Notes: generated by a model from the sequence alone, not told the origin. A stretch of DNA of 64,000 nucleotides from Lunularia cruciata (GCA_948567375.1 OX419757.1:69378001-69442000), one strand, 5' to 3'; counted from the first letter of the stretch, positions 43,344 to 55,488 are shown. Numbers and translations are program-made.

Positions 43344-45382
43344 TGTCGTCGGGAAAAAAGCCCACGTGTACCCTTGAGGCTTTTGGTGTGATAAATTTTC
43401 TTTTCTCTTTTATTTGTTGTAAGAAACAGGGATTTATGATAATATGTCTCGGGTGTGGTTTTGCTACCTGGTTTTGGGAGAAAGTGAGGAGACAGAGAAG
43501 GGCTGAGGGTTTTCACAAAATGCCAAAAGATTTTGAGAGGGTTTGGCAGAGGATTTCGAGAGGAGTGGCAGAAATTTTCAGGAGAAGAAAGGAGTAGGGT
43601 TTTTTTTTTGAAAAGGGACAGAGGAGTGTCGAGAGAGAAAGGGGTTTTTTTTTTTCAAGAATGACAGGAGGAGTTTGGGGGCAGAGGACAGAAGGTGGGC
43701 AGGAAGGAAGGGAATCGAAAGGGATTGGAATGATCATGAAGGAGTAGTCAGGAAGGCTTTTTAGGGACAGAGGAAATTTTGAGTTGGACAGGAGAGGGTT
43801 TGGCAAGAGGAGAAATTCTCGAGAGGCTGGAGGGTTTGGACAGAGGAACACACACACAGAGGAAATTTCGAGTTGGACAGGAGAGGGTTTGGCAGGAGGA
43901 GAAATTCTCGAGAGGCTGGAGGGTTTGGACAAAGGAACACACACACAGAGGAAATTTCGAGTTGGACAGGAGAGGGGTTTGGCAGGAGGAGAAATTCTCG
44001 AGAGGCTGGAGGGTTTGGACAGAGGAACACACACACAGAGGAAATTTCGAGTTGGACAGGAGAGGGTTTGGCAGGAGGAGAAATTCTCGAGAAGCTGGAG
44101 GGTTTGGACAGAGGAACACACACAGAGGAGAGGAATTTTCGAGTTGGACAGGAAGGGGCTTGAAAGTGCAGGGCTGTGCTTGGACCAGGAGAGCAATTTC
44201 GAAATGTGAGAGTGCAGGCTGTGTTTGGACCAGGAGAGCAATTTCAAAATGTGAGAGTGCAAAGCTGTGCTTGGACCAGGAGAGCAATTTCAAAATGTGA
44301 GAGTGCAGGCTGTGTTTGGACCAGGAGAGGAATTCTGAAATGTGAGAGTGCAGGGCTGTGCTTGGATCAAGAGAGAAATTTCGAAATGTGAGAGTGCAAG
44401 GCTGTGTTTGGACCAGGAGAGGAATTCTGAAATGTGAGAGTGCAGGGCTGTGCTTGGACCAGGAGAGGAATTCTGAAATGTGAGAGTGCAGGGCTGTGCT
44501 TGGACCAAGAGAGGAATTTCGAAATGTGAGAGTGCAGGGCTGTGCTTGGACCAGGAGAGAAATTTCGAAATGTGAAAGGAGTCTTGAAGGCTGAAGGTTT
44601 TGGAGATGCTTTAGGACTGTGTTTTGGACCAGGATAGGAATTTTCAAAATGTGAAAGGAGTCTTGAAGGGCTGAAGGCTTTTGGAGATGCCTAAGGGCTG
44701 TGTTTTGGACCAGGAGAGAACTTTCCAAAATGTGAGAGGAGTCTTGAAGGGCTGAAGGCTTTTGGAGATGCATGAGGGCTGTGTTTTGGACCAGGACAGA
44801 AATTTTGAAATGTGAAGGGAGTTTTGAAGGGCTGAAAGCTTTTGGAGATGCCTTAGGACTGTGTTTTGGACCAGGATAGGAATTTTCGAAATGTGAAAGG
44901 AGTCTTGAAGGGCTGAAGGCTTTTGGAGATGCCTTAGGACTGTGTTTTGGACCAGGATAGGAATTTTCGAAATGTGAAATGAGTCTTGGAAGCAGATTTG
45001 TGTTATGAATTGTGACTAGAGTTGAGGAAACTCCATTCTAGGATCTCTCAGTCTGGTCCAGGTGAAAAGCATAATTAAATGATCTGAGTGCCGGATTTAT
45101 GTTCAGTTAGATCACTCAGTTGTTGTTTATTTTATTTTATCAAAGGGCCACCGGACCTAGGTCTATGAACTGCCAGATCCCGAACCATAGCTTGAACCTA
45201 ACGAGAAAATAGGATATGAGACCAAGCAGAGGTAGAAACCATAACACCAACCTCGCATGACAAGATTGGTTTTACGAAAGTTAAGGATAAAACAAAACCT
45301 TCAGGGTGAGTCAACCTCAGAAAACTAAGCACAAGCAGCCATGTGCTCGGTGCACTCTCAAGACCGAACGTTCCCCACGACA
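43344..45382 (+). repeat. E 3' LTR
   Basis: 2039 bp, the same arrays as the 5' LTR. Differences seen: one extra G near 43976 and about eight substitutions, nearly all transitions. Confidence 0.95.
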
Positions 45383-45395
45383 CCGGGTTGTCACA

Positions 45396-46338
45396 ACTTC
45401 ATACTCAGCTACTTGTCTTTCCCTTGCTATGACATTTTGCTCTATTATTCTCTTTCTTTTCCCCACTTCTCTCTTCAAGTTCTTGACCACTTGATTATGC
45501 AATGCGGCATCTACTCGTAGCACTTCCCTTTCCTCTTCACCTCGGATTACAATCTTCTTCAATTCCGAGTTCTCTTCTTCTAATCGAGCTAACACCTACA
45601 ATATATTCCCCTAAACCCTCCGTACACTTTGTGTCTGGAGGTGAAGACTGTATTGACTATATCTTTGTCTCCATCTTTGTGTCCTTCTCTTTGGGTACCA
45701 ACAACATCTCCACTCCATCATCACTGTTGTTGCTCATGTCCCCACTCTGCAACATGAACTTGGGTTCTTCCTCCTTCTCCGAGTCTTTGGACTTGCACTT
45801 AGCCTCCCCTTCCAACTCTTTGTCCAATGTCACAATTACCACTAGTTCTCTCTTTGGGTTCACTCTTCTAGTTTTCCAAGGTCTCGCCATTGCTACTTCT
45901 TCTTCTTCTCCTTGTTGACTCCTCTTCTTTGACTTTGGAGTACTCACCTTCAATTGCACACTCTGCCTCATCTGCACATAATACTCATCGTTGCTCTTGA
46001 TTTGCAGGATGTATTGTTGCTGCTCCTCTGCATCGACATCTCTTCTCAAGTCAGGGTGGAAATGAGACACCATCTTGTATCTCTCCACCACATTGAGCAA
46101 GTTCAGCCCTAGGTAGAAGTGGGCTGCAAACCGCACAATTTAATGCGGAGGTGACTTGTCTCATAAATTCCACACCATCTGTCTCGTCCTCTGATTGAGA
46201 CACTTTGCCCAATAATTTGGCTCTCCTGCAAACATCTCATGGCAAAACATTGCTTGGTGCTTCATCACATAAGTCATTCTCTTGGGCTTCAAGATTGCCA
46301 TTAGTGCACTTACAATCCCTCTCTTTATAGGATCTTTG
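45396..46338 (-). pseudogene. A-out ORF, middle and coiled-coil part
   Basis: Minus strand: VRFAAHFYLGLNLLN-type block (about 46080-46136), QQYILQIKSNDEYY, acidic part to 45657, then coiled coil LARLEEENSELKK (45317-45595 frame). The E/A8 insertion truncates it on the left and C2 on the right. Several indels are visible. Confidence 0.7.
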
Positions 46339-46791
46339 TCATGTCATTTGTAGTGTTGCATCTAGATTGCTCAGACACTAGAGTTCCAGTGATAGTAGTT
46401 AGAGTTATTTCAAGAGTTTCTAAGAGACTACTTTCCGATGGTCAGATTTCGTGTTTGGGGTACTGACTTCACGGTGGGGCCCACCGTCACTTTGCACCAT
46501 TTGCACCATTGAGTGTGCCATCAGCAGAACCATTAGGGTTTAGACCTAGCTCGAGTCCAGGGGGTATACTTTTGAAGTGTAGCTCCAGAGAGCTCACTTC
46601 TCTGATGTTTAGCCTTCGAGTTCCTGGTTATGGTGGACAGAGGCCGGTGAGCATCACGTGGATTCTCTATGCTTGAGTGGGTGTGGCTTGATTGTAATCA
46701 GTGCCCAGTTGTTGGCAGTTTATAGAGTGATAGATCAAGTACTGATTTGAGTTGAGCTGAGTTGAGAGTGGTAAACAATCTGATTATGTCA
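46339..46791 (+). repeat. C2 left LTR, lacking its first about 110 bp
   Basis: Begins tcatgtcatttgtagtg, which is position about 110 of the right LTR (55599), and runs to ..aacaatctgattatgtca. The missing beginning is found instead at the far right end (56046-56128). The following 1.2 kb (46792-47979) is leader without a recognisable gene or primer site. Confidence 0.8.
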
Positions 46792-47979
46792 AAGAAGTGA
46801 AGTCAAGGGGAAATCGGGTGCAAGAACTTTGATTATAGGTCGTATCTCCAAGCTCGGTGGATCGTTGGTAGCTCAATTCAAGTTTAGCTTTTCCCTAGGG
46901 TGCAGAAGCTCATTCAATTGATGCAGATTTGGCAGTAAGGCAAATGGTGTGCGGAAATGCTGGCCAATTTTTGAGCAAAAAAGGAGCAAATTTTGAGTAG
47001 TGGTTGTGATTTTGAGCTCAAGAGGTGAAGGCATCACCAATTTGCTACGAGTTGGGCTTAGAAAGTCAAATTGAAGGTGGAGTTGGGAAGTTATTCTCAT
47101 GAATTTGTGATTTGGAAAAACCCGTGTTGTCAATTTGGCTTGAGTGGAAAGTTAGTGGGGGATTTGGCGGACAGCCAACTTTAGGGTTTATATCAGATTT
47201 TGGTTGGAATTTACATCAGATTTTGGCCAGATTTGGAGGAGTTTCACTATTTGGCCAGATTTGGAGGACTTTTGCTAGTTTGGAGAAGTTTCGCCAATTT
47301 TTTAGAGGCTTCGAGGCATAGGGCTATGGGCTATGAGAGGCTATAAAGGCCTAGAAAGGCAAGCAAGCCAGCTTGTTGGCGTGAGGCTAGCTAGTTTAGA
47401 GTAGATCTTGGTCATTGGTTGGCAAAATCCGCCTTTCTTGCAAGATTGTGCGCAACAAGGTTTGACCCCTGGATCTCTTGTTCCTAGACTGGTGCCCTAG
47501 CCAACTGGTCCACCCTCACTTGTTGTCCTAGTGACTATGCCACTATCATCTATACACATGTAGCTTTGGCTAGGAGAGGCAATTTGATCTCATTCTTGGT
47601 GAACCTGGTAGCTTAGGACTTAGATACAAACTGCTCTTATGTCAAATGCCAAATGGTTGCAAAGTCAGTCCCGTGTTGTGTTATGAGATGGAGGGTTTTT
47701 GTTTAGATTTCTTGTGATTGGACCCCCTCCATTCTTTGCTTCCTATTTGTGCACCACGTTTGTGTGAGGTGCCCTGACTTTTGAGTGTTGGTGCTCTGGT
47801 GTGCCCTTGGTAGTGAAGCTGGAGTGATGACCAGTCATACTACCTTTGTTTCTCTCTGGTGAGGTAGGAAGTGATGACCTGTAGACCGTGAGAGTGTGTG
47901 TTATGATGGTAGGTTATAGGTTGCCCTTTCCCCTAGTGTAGTTATCTCGATTAGAGGTACATTAGTGGGTGGTGTTTAG

Positions 47980-49590
47980 TTGGTATTGGCACTTGGTGGT
48001 GTTAGCACGTGGTGGGGTACTTGCGGTTACGATTTGCAGTTGGTGGTTGTGGTTTGCTGTTGTGGTTACTTTGTCACAACGGAGTTCTTTGGGGATTCCA
48101 AAGGAGATAGCCCTATAGTACATAGTGGGTTTACTCGGAGTGGCACTTGGTATCAGCTTGTATCTCAGGTCCTAGTGAGGGAGGAGATTGACTCTGCGTT
48201 GGAGTTCGACATAGGAGCTGATTCAGTTGAGAGTGCACTTGGTGTGTCCGCACCGTTGTTGTGGGACATGGACAAGATTTATGGGACCTCCAAAGGCCCT
48301 AAGCATTACTCTGGTATAGTGGGTACCATTGAGTTGGATGACTTCATCCAAGAGTTTGATAGTTGGTGTGATTTGCAGCAAATGCGGAACCCGACTTTGT
48401 TCACACCCTTCATGGCATGGAAAGGGTTGTTTCATCACTTGGAGGGTCCACCGATGGATGACTACCATGAGTTCAGGAGAGCTCATTTGGAAGAGATTGA
48501 GTTATGGAGACAGTATTGGTCTCCACACTATGTCTCCATCACTTCAGGCTCGGTGGCCAGGAGTAGATCGGCTATACCTACGAGTTCTAGCTCGAGTAGT
48601 GTTGGTGGAGCTAGTGGAGGTGCACTAGCTAGAGATAGTGCTACTACGAGTGGAGGTATCGCTATAGGAGGTGGTGTGGTATTGGGGTTTAACCCCATGG
48701 TGGAGTTCTTCTTGTGTTTGAGGCAAAACTACCAAGGAGTGCTGACTGACAAGTTGAGGAGCTTGTAGGAGTTCCACCGGAAGGTTGGAGAGAGCCTACG
48801 CGAGGCATACACTCGCATGAGGCGGCTGATCAGTTTCACTCAGAGAGTTACTGAGGCCTAGGCAGTCCAGTTTTGGTATGGGATACTGGACAGGGAGTTG
48901 CAATGTAGAGTTCGTGATGCTACGTTGTTACAGGCTACTTTGCCTACTTTGGCAGTGGTCTTTGGTTTGGCTGAGCGTATTGAGCTCAACATGGTGGAGG
49001 AGAGAGTGGTGACATCTGAATTTGGTGGGGAGACCTCATCCATGGTTGTGACTTCTTCTAGAGTGCAGAAGAGTGCACCATGCCCAATTGGTTTTTGAGG
49101 ACAGGGTGGACATCCCAGATCCTATGGAGCGAGTGGAGGGCCTAGTGAAGTTACACCCTTACCTTCATTTGTGGGTCAGCAACAGCCAGTGAGTAGTGGT
49201 ATTGCTTGTTGGACTTGTGGTGGACCTCACCATCAAAGAGAGTGTACTAGGGCAGTGGACCTAATACCTTGGGTGCATCACACCCAGCACAGAGGCGGTG
49301 TGAGCATTGCCACAGATTTGGTCACACTAGTGACTGGTGTTTTGACCTACACCCGGAGTTACGGATTGGTAGGACTGCTATGGCTGGTAGTAGAGGAGCT
49401 CTAGTTCATGGAGGACAAGGTGATAGAGGTGGTGTTATAGGATCTACACCTAGTAGGAGTGTAGTACCTGCCCTTACTTCTGATATAGCTATGGCTACTC
49501 GGATGAGCAGTTGGAGCAAAGATTGGCTAGTATGGCTATTGCTCAGAGGAGATCAGATTCGGGTGTTGAGGCTTCTACTTCATGTGTAGA
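47980..49590 (+). pseudogene. C2 gag with two CCHC knuckles
   Basis: Capsid-type segment (..DDFIQEFDSWCDLQQM..FHHLEGPPMDDYHEFRRAHLEE), a Ser/Gly-rich linker, then LREAYTRMRRLI and FWYGILDRELQCRVRD. Knuckle 1 is CWTCGGPHHQREC (49207-49245). Knuckle 2 is CEHCHRFGHTSDWC (49299-49340) in another frame. Stops at 48766 and 48858 and a frame change near 49250 break it. Confidence 0.8.
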
Positions 49591-49869
49591 GCAGCATAGG
49601 TGGATGCATTTGTAGCAGTGACTAGGAGTGCAATACGTGCTCCAAAGCCTAGAGGAGCATCAGTGGAGTTGGACCCACAGAGAGGAGAGGTTGGGAGACA
49701 TGTCAGACTTCCCCAGTCTTTCATAGTATCTGAGGCATTGCAGACAACATCCATGGTTCCTAGACGTCCCAGTGTAGGTGTGGTAGGTGGTGATGGACTA
49801 CCTGCTAGTCAGCCACCTACTACTCACAAACTAAGTCTAGCATGATGTTGGGGCCGGCTCAGCTGGATT

Positions 49870-50520
49870 ATGCAGCATCCTTTGTTTTCTGCCAGTGATA
49901 TGTTTACATTGGGAGTTGACCTAGCCCCAGTATTCCGATTGGCTGCCACGTTGTATGAGAGTAGGGATGGTGCGGTTCCTACTACTAGGGCAGAGGTGGT
50001 TGATAGTGGAGCTGACTTGGTTGAGGAGCATGGGATTTGTTCAACGACCAGTGGTTTGTGGCAAGCAGCAACGGCTAGATTGGAAGAGTTGCCAGCTAGA
50101 CCGGCCTTTGAGAGAGTGCGGTTCACACCTGGTGTTGTCCTATTGGATAACCAGAGGGGAATTTTTTGTTTGGTGGGACTTTCAAGGAAGGTCTATACAA
50201 CACAAAGAGTCTTGTTAGACTCTGGTGCACAGCCCTTTATGTTGGGGAAGGTGGCAGTTGTTGGTCTGGATTTACGAGAGACCAATGTGGAGAGGTGTCC
50301 ATTTCAGATCCAGACATCTCTAGGTGGTGGTTTGACATAGTACATCACATGTGGGGAGCTTGTTGTCCAAGTTCAGCCTGGTCATTCGACTGATAGCTTA
50401 GTGGTGAGAGCTCAAGCTATTGTGACAATAGCTGAGTCATACGATGTGCTAGTTGGGGGAGCAATGTTATACCCTATGGGTTTCAGCATTGACTATTGGG
50501 AGGAGACAGTCTCTTATAGA
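49870..50520 (+). pseudogene. C2 aspartic protease
   Basis: RVLLDSGAQPFMLG carries the DSG active site (codons at 50218-50226). Downstream, SYDVLVGGAMLYPMGF matches the conserved C-terminal retropepsin segment. A stop at 50338 and a frame change to the frame used from 50401 separate the halves. About 110 residues precede the active site as a spacer. Confidence 0.78.
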
Positions 50521-50931
50521 CCTGGTTGGCAGTCTGGTGAGGGAGGGGTATGTCACCTACCAGTACGCTTCAGTAGTGGTAGTCTTGGCTCACTACAATC
50601 CAGGACCATGGCAGCATCAATTTTAGCTTTCAGTGGTGTTGTTACTTGGCATGGTGACTTGTTGGAGGGAACCACCCATGTAGAGGATACACTAGTACCA
50701 GAGGAGATCACTTGGCTTTGGAGTATGAGTGGGATTGTTCCATCTACCTTGGATGTTCCATTGTGGAGTTTAGAGGAGGCGTTGGAGCAGCATGCAGATC
50801 AATTGGTGCAACAGGCTTGGAGTGGAGCCTTCGTACCATCAAGAGATGAGTGTGAGGATGAGCCTCCAGAGGCAATTGCTTTGACACCTTTGGATACCAC
50901 ACTCATTGCTTGGCAGTATCCAATAGAGGGG

Positions 50932-51890
50932 ATATGCCTATTGGAGTTGTTTGGTGGGATCAGCATTGGACTAGCTGCGGTGTTACAGGTGGGTATCCGA
51001 GTACAAAGGTACTTGTATGTAGAGAGAGATGAGACTACTAGGCAAGTCTCTCTACATCATGTGGCAACTTGCCCTATTAATATCAGGAGTTATTACCAAT
51101 GTCAGCAGTCAGAGGTTACCACAAGGCCCTACCAGCAGACATTTCCTTACTGGGGACGCATGACCTAGAGAGACATGGGCCTATTCACTTGGTGATTTTT
51201 GGATGGCCATATCAGGGACATACACATGCTGGTAGAGGATTGTGTCTTCAGGATCCTTGTTAAGGTGTGTTTTGGGAGATGTTATGGATACTACAACATC
51301 TCCAGGTTCATCAATCCATTCTCCAGCTTACCTTTTGGAGAACGTTCCTTTGATGGGTGATTCTTGCACCAAAGTGGTAGTGAGTACACATCAAGTCCAT
51401 TCTTGGATGGGACCTGTTGTATTGTTAGATGTAGCCAGAGTGGGATCACGGGCTCATCGTCTTTGTCTCTGGTGGACAAACCTCTTACCCAGAGAGGTTC
51501 TACAGTGCGCTTATGATGGGATTCAACAACTTGACCACATCCTTGTTGATGACATCTTGGATGTTGGACGTCAATCTCAGACAATGGTAGTGGTTGATAG
51601 GTCACCTATGGCAGTGGTGAACCTAGTTGGATAGCCTAGAGCTGCATTTCCCACACTCATGAGTTTCCCAAGCTCTCATGCTTTTTGAGAGGGAGGACCT
51701 GGACTTGTTTGGGACTCATAGTTACAGCAATTGGTGGAGCACAATGCTGATGAGAGAGAGCGGGCAATGGGTTTTTGCACCGGTATTACCGCTGTTCCAG
51801 CAATGTCAGAGGCATCCAAGCGTCAGGTGTTAGGTCAGGCTATGGACCTAAACTATTTGACCTAGATTGTGAGCCTTGGCTTGGCATAGT
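50932..51890 (+). pseudogene. C2 C5-cytosine DNA methyltransferase domain
   Basis: Motif I LLELFGGISIGLAAVL (50938-50985, SAM binding). Motif II YVERDETTRQV. Motif IV in a second frame, VIFGWPYQGHTHAGRG (about 51192-51239), where the catalytic Cys of the PCQ loop is Tyr (TAT at 51210). Motif VI YLLENVPLMGD in a third frame (ENV at 51338-51346). Motif VIII GSRAHRLCLWWTN (51443-51484). Motifs IX-X ERERAMGF..GITAVPAMSEASKRQVLGQAMDLN (about 51745-51865). Length about 320 residues, all motifs in order, so this is a complete domain fixed between protease and RT. Family knowledge: these enzymes methylate cytosine C5 using SAM. This copy cannot be active. Confidence 0.88.
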
Positions 51891-52351
51891 AGCGTAGGAT
51901 GCGCTTGATCGGCATTACCACTCGGACACTTGTGAGCCCTGTGCCTATCAAGACAATTCAGGCACATGCTGGAGGTGATGGACCGAGTGGACATGGTATT
52001 CTTGGGACACATCCAATAGCTACTAAGGAGAGTGGTCTACTTGGAGTCCATCCAAGTGAGCGTGGGCTACTTGGATTACACCCTTGATCCACTTGGGATG
52101 TAGCTAGAGGACATTTGGAGCTTGCACCCAGAGTGGGGGGAGTTTTTCACACAGAGGTTGGGACCTCTAGTGGTCAAGAGCATGACACTATTGTTCCCAA
52201 GGGCCCTGTGTAGCAACCAGTCAATACGTCTTCCACTCGTACAGTTACAGAGGATACTTGGGAGCCAGATCTTGGACCCAAGCTTACTAGAGAGGAAAGA
52301 TAGAGGGTTTGGAGGTTCTTGAGGAGCCACACAAGTTGTTTTGCCTTCAGT

Positions 52352-53869
52352 ATGAAGGATTTGGGTGCTCTGAAAGGACGTGGTATACGGATTGAGCTGA
52401 CTAGTGATACACTAGTTTTCCGACGTCCTTATCGATATAGTGACATGGAGAAGACATTGATTTAGAGCCGGAGTAGTGACCTTTTTGAAGCTGGTTTGGT
52501 GGAGACTTCACATAGAGAGTATGCATTAGCAATAATGATGCCAGCCAAGGAGGATATGCATGGCAACTACATAGATAGGCGGATGTGTGGAGATTACCGT
52601 CCTATCAACCGACAGACCAGAGCTGATTGGTATGCCATGCCTACAGTGGAGGAGATTTTTGATGCGATTGGGCATGCAAAGATCTTCAGTACTTTGGATC
52701 TTCAAGCGGGATATCATTAGTTGCCAATCAAGGAGGAAGATAAGTCCAAGAAAGCATTCTGGGCTATTGATCCTCACGGCAAGGATGTGTTATATCAATG
52801 GAGGTTCTTACCATTTGGGTTGAAGAACGCTCTTGCTGAGTTCCAGAGGGTCATGGATAGGATCCTAGCTAGATTGGATTTTGCTCGGTGCTATATTGAT
52901 GACATTTTGGTCTATAGCACTACTGTGGAGGAGCATGAGAGACAGTTGTTGGAGGTGTTTGAGAGGTTGAGATCTCATGGACTCAAATTACATCCTGGGA
53001 ACTGTAGGTTCTTCCACAAGCAGGTTGAGTATTTGGGTCACACTATCTACCCTGGAGGACTTGGTGTTCAGCAGACCAAGGTGGAGGCTATTGCACATAT
53101 TCCTTGGCCTACGGATGTGAGAAGAGTGCAAACATTCCTTGGATTGGCGAACTTCTATTGCCACTATGTTAGAGGATTTAGTGCCATTGCCAAAGCCTTG
53201 AAGAAGATGACCAAGCTTACACAAGAGTGATGTTGGGGAGATGAGTAGGAGAGAGCTTTTGTAGAGCTCAAGGAGAGGTTGACATCTGCTCCTATTTTGA
53301 GGAGACCGATTAGAGGACAACCATTTCAGGTTCATACTGATTGGAGTATGTTGGAGCTTGGAGTGGTGCTCACCCAACATGATGATGACAGGAAGGAGTT
53401 TGTGGTGGCCTATGCTAGTTGCTCCAACAATTCAGCGGAGGTGAAGTATAGTTCATATGAGGGAAAGTGCTTGGCAGTAGTTTGGGCAATAGCACATTTC
53501 CGATGTTACCTATTTGGTAATCCCTTCACTCTCATCACTGATCATCAGCCATTGAAGTGGTTGATGGAGTCCGACAAGCTTTCAAGGAAGCTTGCACGAT
53601 GGGCTTTGATTTTACAAGAGTATGATTTCACAATTGTTCATAGACCTAGAGTGGTGAACCGTGATGCAGATGGGTTGAGTAGAAACCCATGTCCCAGCCA
53701 ACAAGATCAAACCAGAGCACGTTGGCATGGTGAGACAGATGAGGAGATGGTGCCAGGTTGGCATTCATATGCCTTTCTATGTATATTTTTTGAGGCTTTG
53801 GTGGTATCTCTCTCAGCACATATAGGAGTTATTGAGGTCATAGATCAGACAGTGAAGATATTGGTATAG
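52352..53869 (+). pseudogene. C2 reverse transcriptase and RNase H
   Basis: One frame with stops at 52462, 52718, 53228 and 53245: KDLGALKGRGIRIELT, CGDYRPINRQTRADWYAMP, FSTLDLQAGYH, FLPFGLKNALAEFQRVMD, the catalytic CYIDDILVYS (52889-52918), VEYLGHTIYPGG, then RNase H HTDWSMLELGVVLTQ, YASCSNNSAEVKYSSYEGK, TDHQPLKWL and DADGLSR. The 460 bp before it (51891-52351) is a linker with GLLGVHPSERGLLGLHP-type short repeats. Confidence 0.92.
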
Positions 53870-54053
53870 TTCAACGAGCCATTCATGATGATGTCTTAGT
53901 GTTGGACTATCTTTGCACTGGTGTTGTGGGTGGCACAATGGGGGCCAAGGAGAGAGACCATGTTCTTCAGCACGCCTGATGGTTCAGATTGGAGGGCAGA
54001 CACCTTTTGCGTGTATGGGAGGATGGTAGAGTGCGAGTTGTACCACTTCCATC

Positions 54054-54990
54054 TTAGAGACCACAGTTGGTCCGTCATGCTCATGAGGAGCTAGGACATT
54101 TTGGAGTATAGCATACATATAGCTTACTCTAGAGTCACTATTGATGGCACGGTATGCAGACCGAGGTAAAGCAGTTTGTTGCCAAATGTGTGGTTTGTGA
54201 CCGAATTAGAGCATCATTCAATGCTCCTACACCACAATTACACCCATTACCTATCATGGGATTGGGTTATCATTGGAGTTTGGACTTTGCTTGACCTTTA
54301 CCGATAACTGTGAGACATCATTGGTATGATTTGGTGATGGTGGAGCACTTCTCCAAGTGGATTGAGTTGGTGGCACTTCCTAACAAGTCTAGTGAAGGGA
54401 CAACTTACTCGTTCTTGTATCAAGTTCTTAGTCATCTTGGTGCACCAACTGAGGTTTTGACTGATCAGGGTATAGAGTTCTTGGGAGAGTTTCAGGTCTT
54501 GTGTGACAAGGCTTTGATTGATGATCATGCTACATTGCGAGATCACCCTGAGGCAGATGGCTTAACAAAGAGAGTGGTTCAGATGGTGAAGAGAGGATTG
54601 CAAAAGTATGGTTTGCAGAGAGGCCAGTTGGGAGATTGGGATCTCCAATTACCTTGGTTGGCCATGGGCTATCGGTTCAGCTGGCAAGCCTCCTTAGCAT
54701 CCTTCTCTCCGTACTTTCTACTCTATGGACGAGATCTAGATTTACCTATAGCCATTTGTCAAGATGCTACTATAGTTTTGGACTTGGATGACCCAGATGT
54801 ATGGATGAGCGCATGTTCTCAACGAGCAGAGATCTTTTGGAGAGTGATGTCGATGGCCTTTGAGAACTTGGTGATTGCTCAGCATAGAGATACTTTATGC
54901 TATGCTACCATTTGAGGAGGAGGTTATAGACCCTTGATCCGTCGATTTCATCCAAGCGACTATGTATATCTATAGCATAAAGCACCGACG
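54054..54990 (+). pseudogene. C2 integrase
   Basis: HHCC zinc domain HAHEELGHFG..CVVCDRIRASF (about 54070-54220), then the core: WSLDFA, FSKWIELVALPNKSS, LTDQGIEFLGEF, DHPEADGLTKR. The Glu of the D,D-35-E triad, normally in the TER motif, is Lys here (AAG at 54568). The C-terminal part RRFHPSDYVYL leads into the PHD module. Confidence 0.88.
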
Positions 54991-55002
54991 ACACTTGATG
55001 TT

Positions 55003-55320
55003 TTGACGGGCCGCACTATCTTGAGAGTGCATGAGGTTTTGCCATCTGGAGTCCTTGTGTTAAAAGGACGTGATGGTGTTGTTTGGAAGGATCATGTGTG
55101 CAATTGTACGCCATGCCACCTCCCAAACATTGATGGTACTATGGACCCAAGCTTGGCACTTGTACGTGCATGCTTGAGGTGTATGTTATGTGGCTCTTCT
55201 GGTGGAGTTGCTACTATGTTAGTGTGTGGTAGCTGTTCGAGAGGATGGCATATGGCATGTATGACTCCTCCTCTCATGGTGGTTCCTCAGGGACAATGGT
55301 TATGTCCTAGATGTACTTGA
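55003..55320 (+). pseudogene. C2 C-terminal PHD finger
   Basis: After an integrase-type tail (GRTILRVHEVLPSGVLVLKG, WKDHVCNCTPCHLP), Cys and His residues follow the PHD pattern C-x2-C-x11-C-x2-C-x4-H-x2-C-x14-C-x2-C (55180-55314), with GWHMAC and QWLCPRC, ending in TGA at 55318. PHD fingers read histone H3 tails (family knowledge). Here it holds the place of the chromodomain of F and G, so a targeting role is likely. This module itself is uninterrupted. 55321-55488 is non-coding up to the LTR. Confidence 0.87.
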
Positions 55321-55488
55321 CCTATAGCTATTTCATTCTTTATACGGTATAGATTGTAGACAGGCGACTAATGATGGGGCTCCATAGCACCCGGCCTCCT
55401 GATCTTTGCCCATTGTAGGGTATACCATATACTTGGAGTAGATGGCTATCTGGAGTTAGAGGGACCTAACCGTCAACTAGGAGGCGAT

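Larger units (their letters stand above)
37590..45382 (+). mobile_element. E: young gag-only LTR element with 2.04-kb minisatellite LTRs
   Basis: Two LTRs (37590-39627 and 43344-45382) start TGTCGTCGGG and end CCCCACGACA. Target duplication CCGG at 37586-37589 and 45383-45386. Primer site, one long gag ORF and polypurine tract are present; no protease, RT or integrase. I saw only about nine differences between the LTRs, so the insertion is recent. It must be mobilised in trans by a related autonomous element. Confidence 0.92.
31520..45395 (+). mobile_element. A8: 5'-truncated family-A unit, hosting A9 and E
   Basis: Own sequence at 31520-31649, 35430-37589 and 45383-45395. It begins inside the ORF (GTGTGCAGTTGGAAGTGAG) head-to-head with A7 and ends CCGGGTTGTCACA at 45395, followed by the ORF interior of A-out. 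The first 1.7 kb is missing. A9 interrupts the acidic part of the ORF and E the last 13 bp of the unit. Confidence 0.8.

Noticed and set aside
37590-45382. CRISPR-like array (89-bp regular repeats)
   Set aside because: Repeats are contiguous without unique spacers, lie in LTRs and occur in a plant-type genome. They are ordinary minisatellites.
46792-47979. Possible host gene or RNA gene in the C2 leader
   Set aside because: No tRNA-like fold, splice-like structure or ORF over 70 codons with a recognisable motif was found. It is best read as retrotransposon leader.
51291-51605. Antisense frame over the methyltransferase region
   Set aside because: The plus strand carries the ordered methyltransferase motifs; the minus-strand frame has no recognisable domain.
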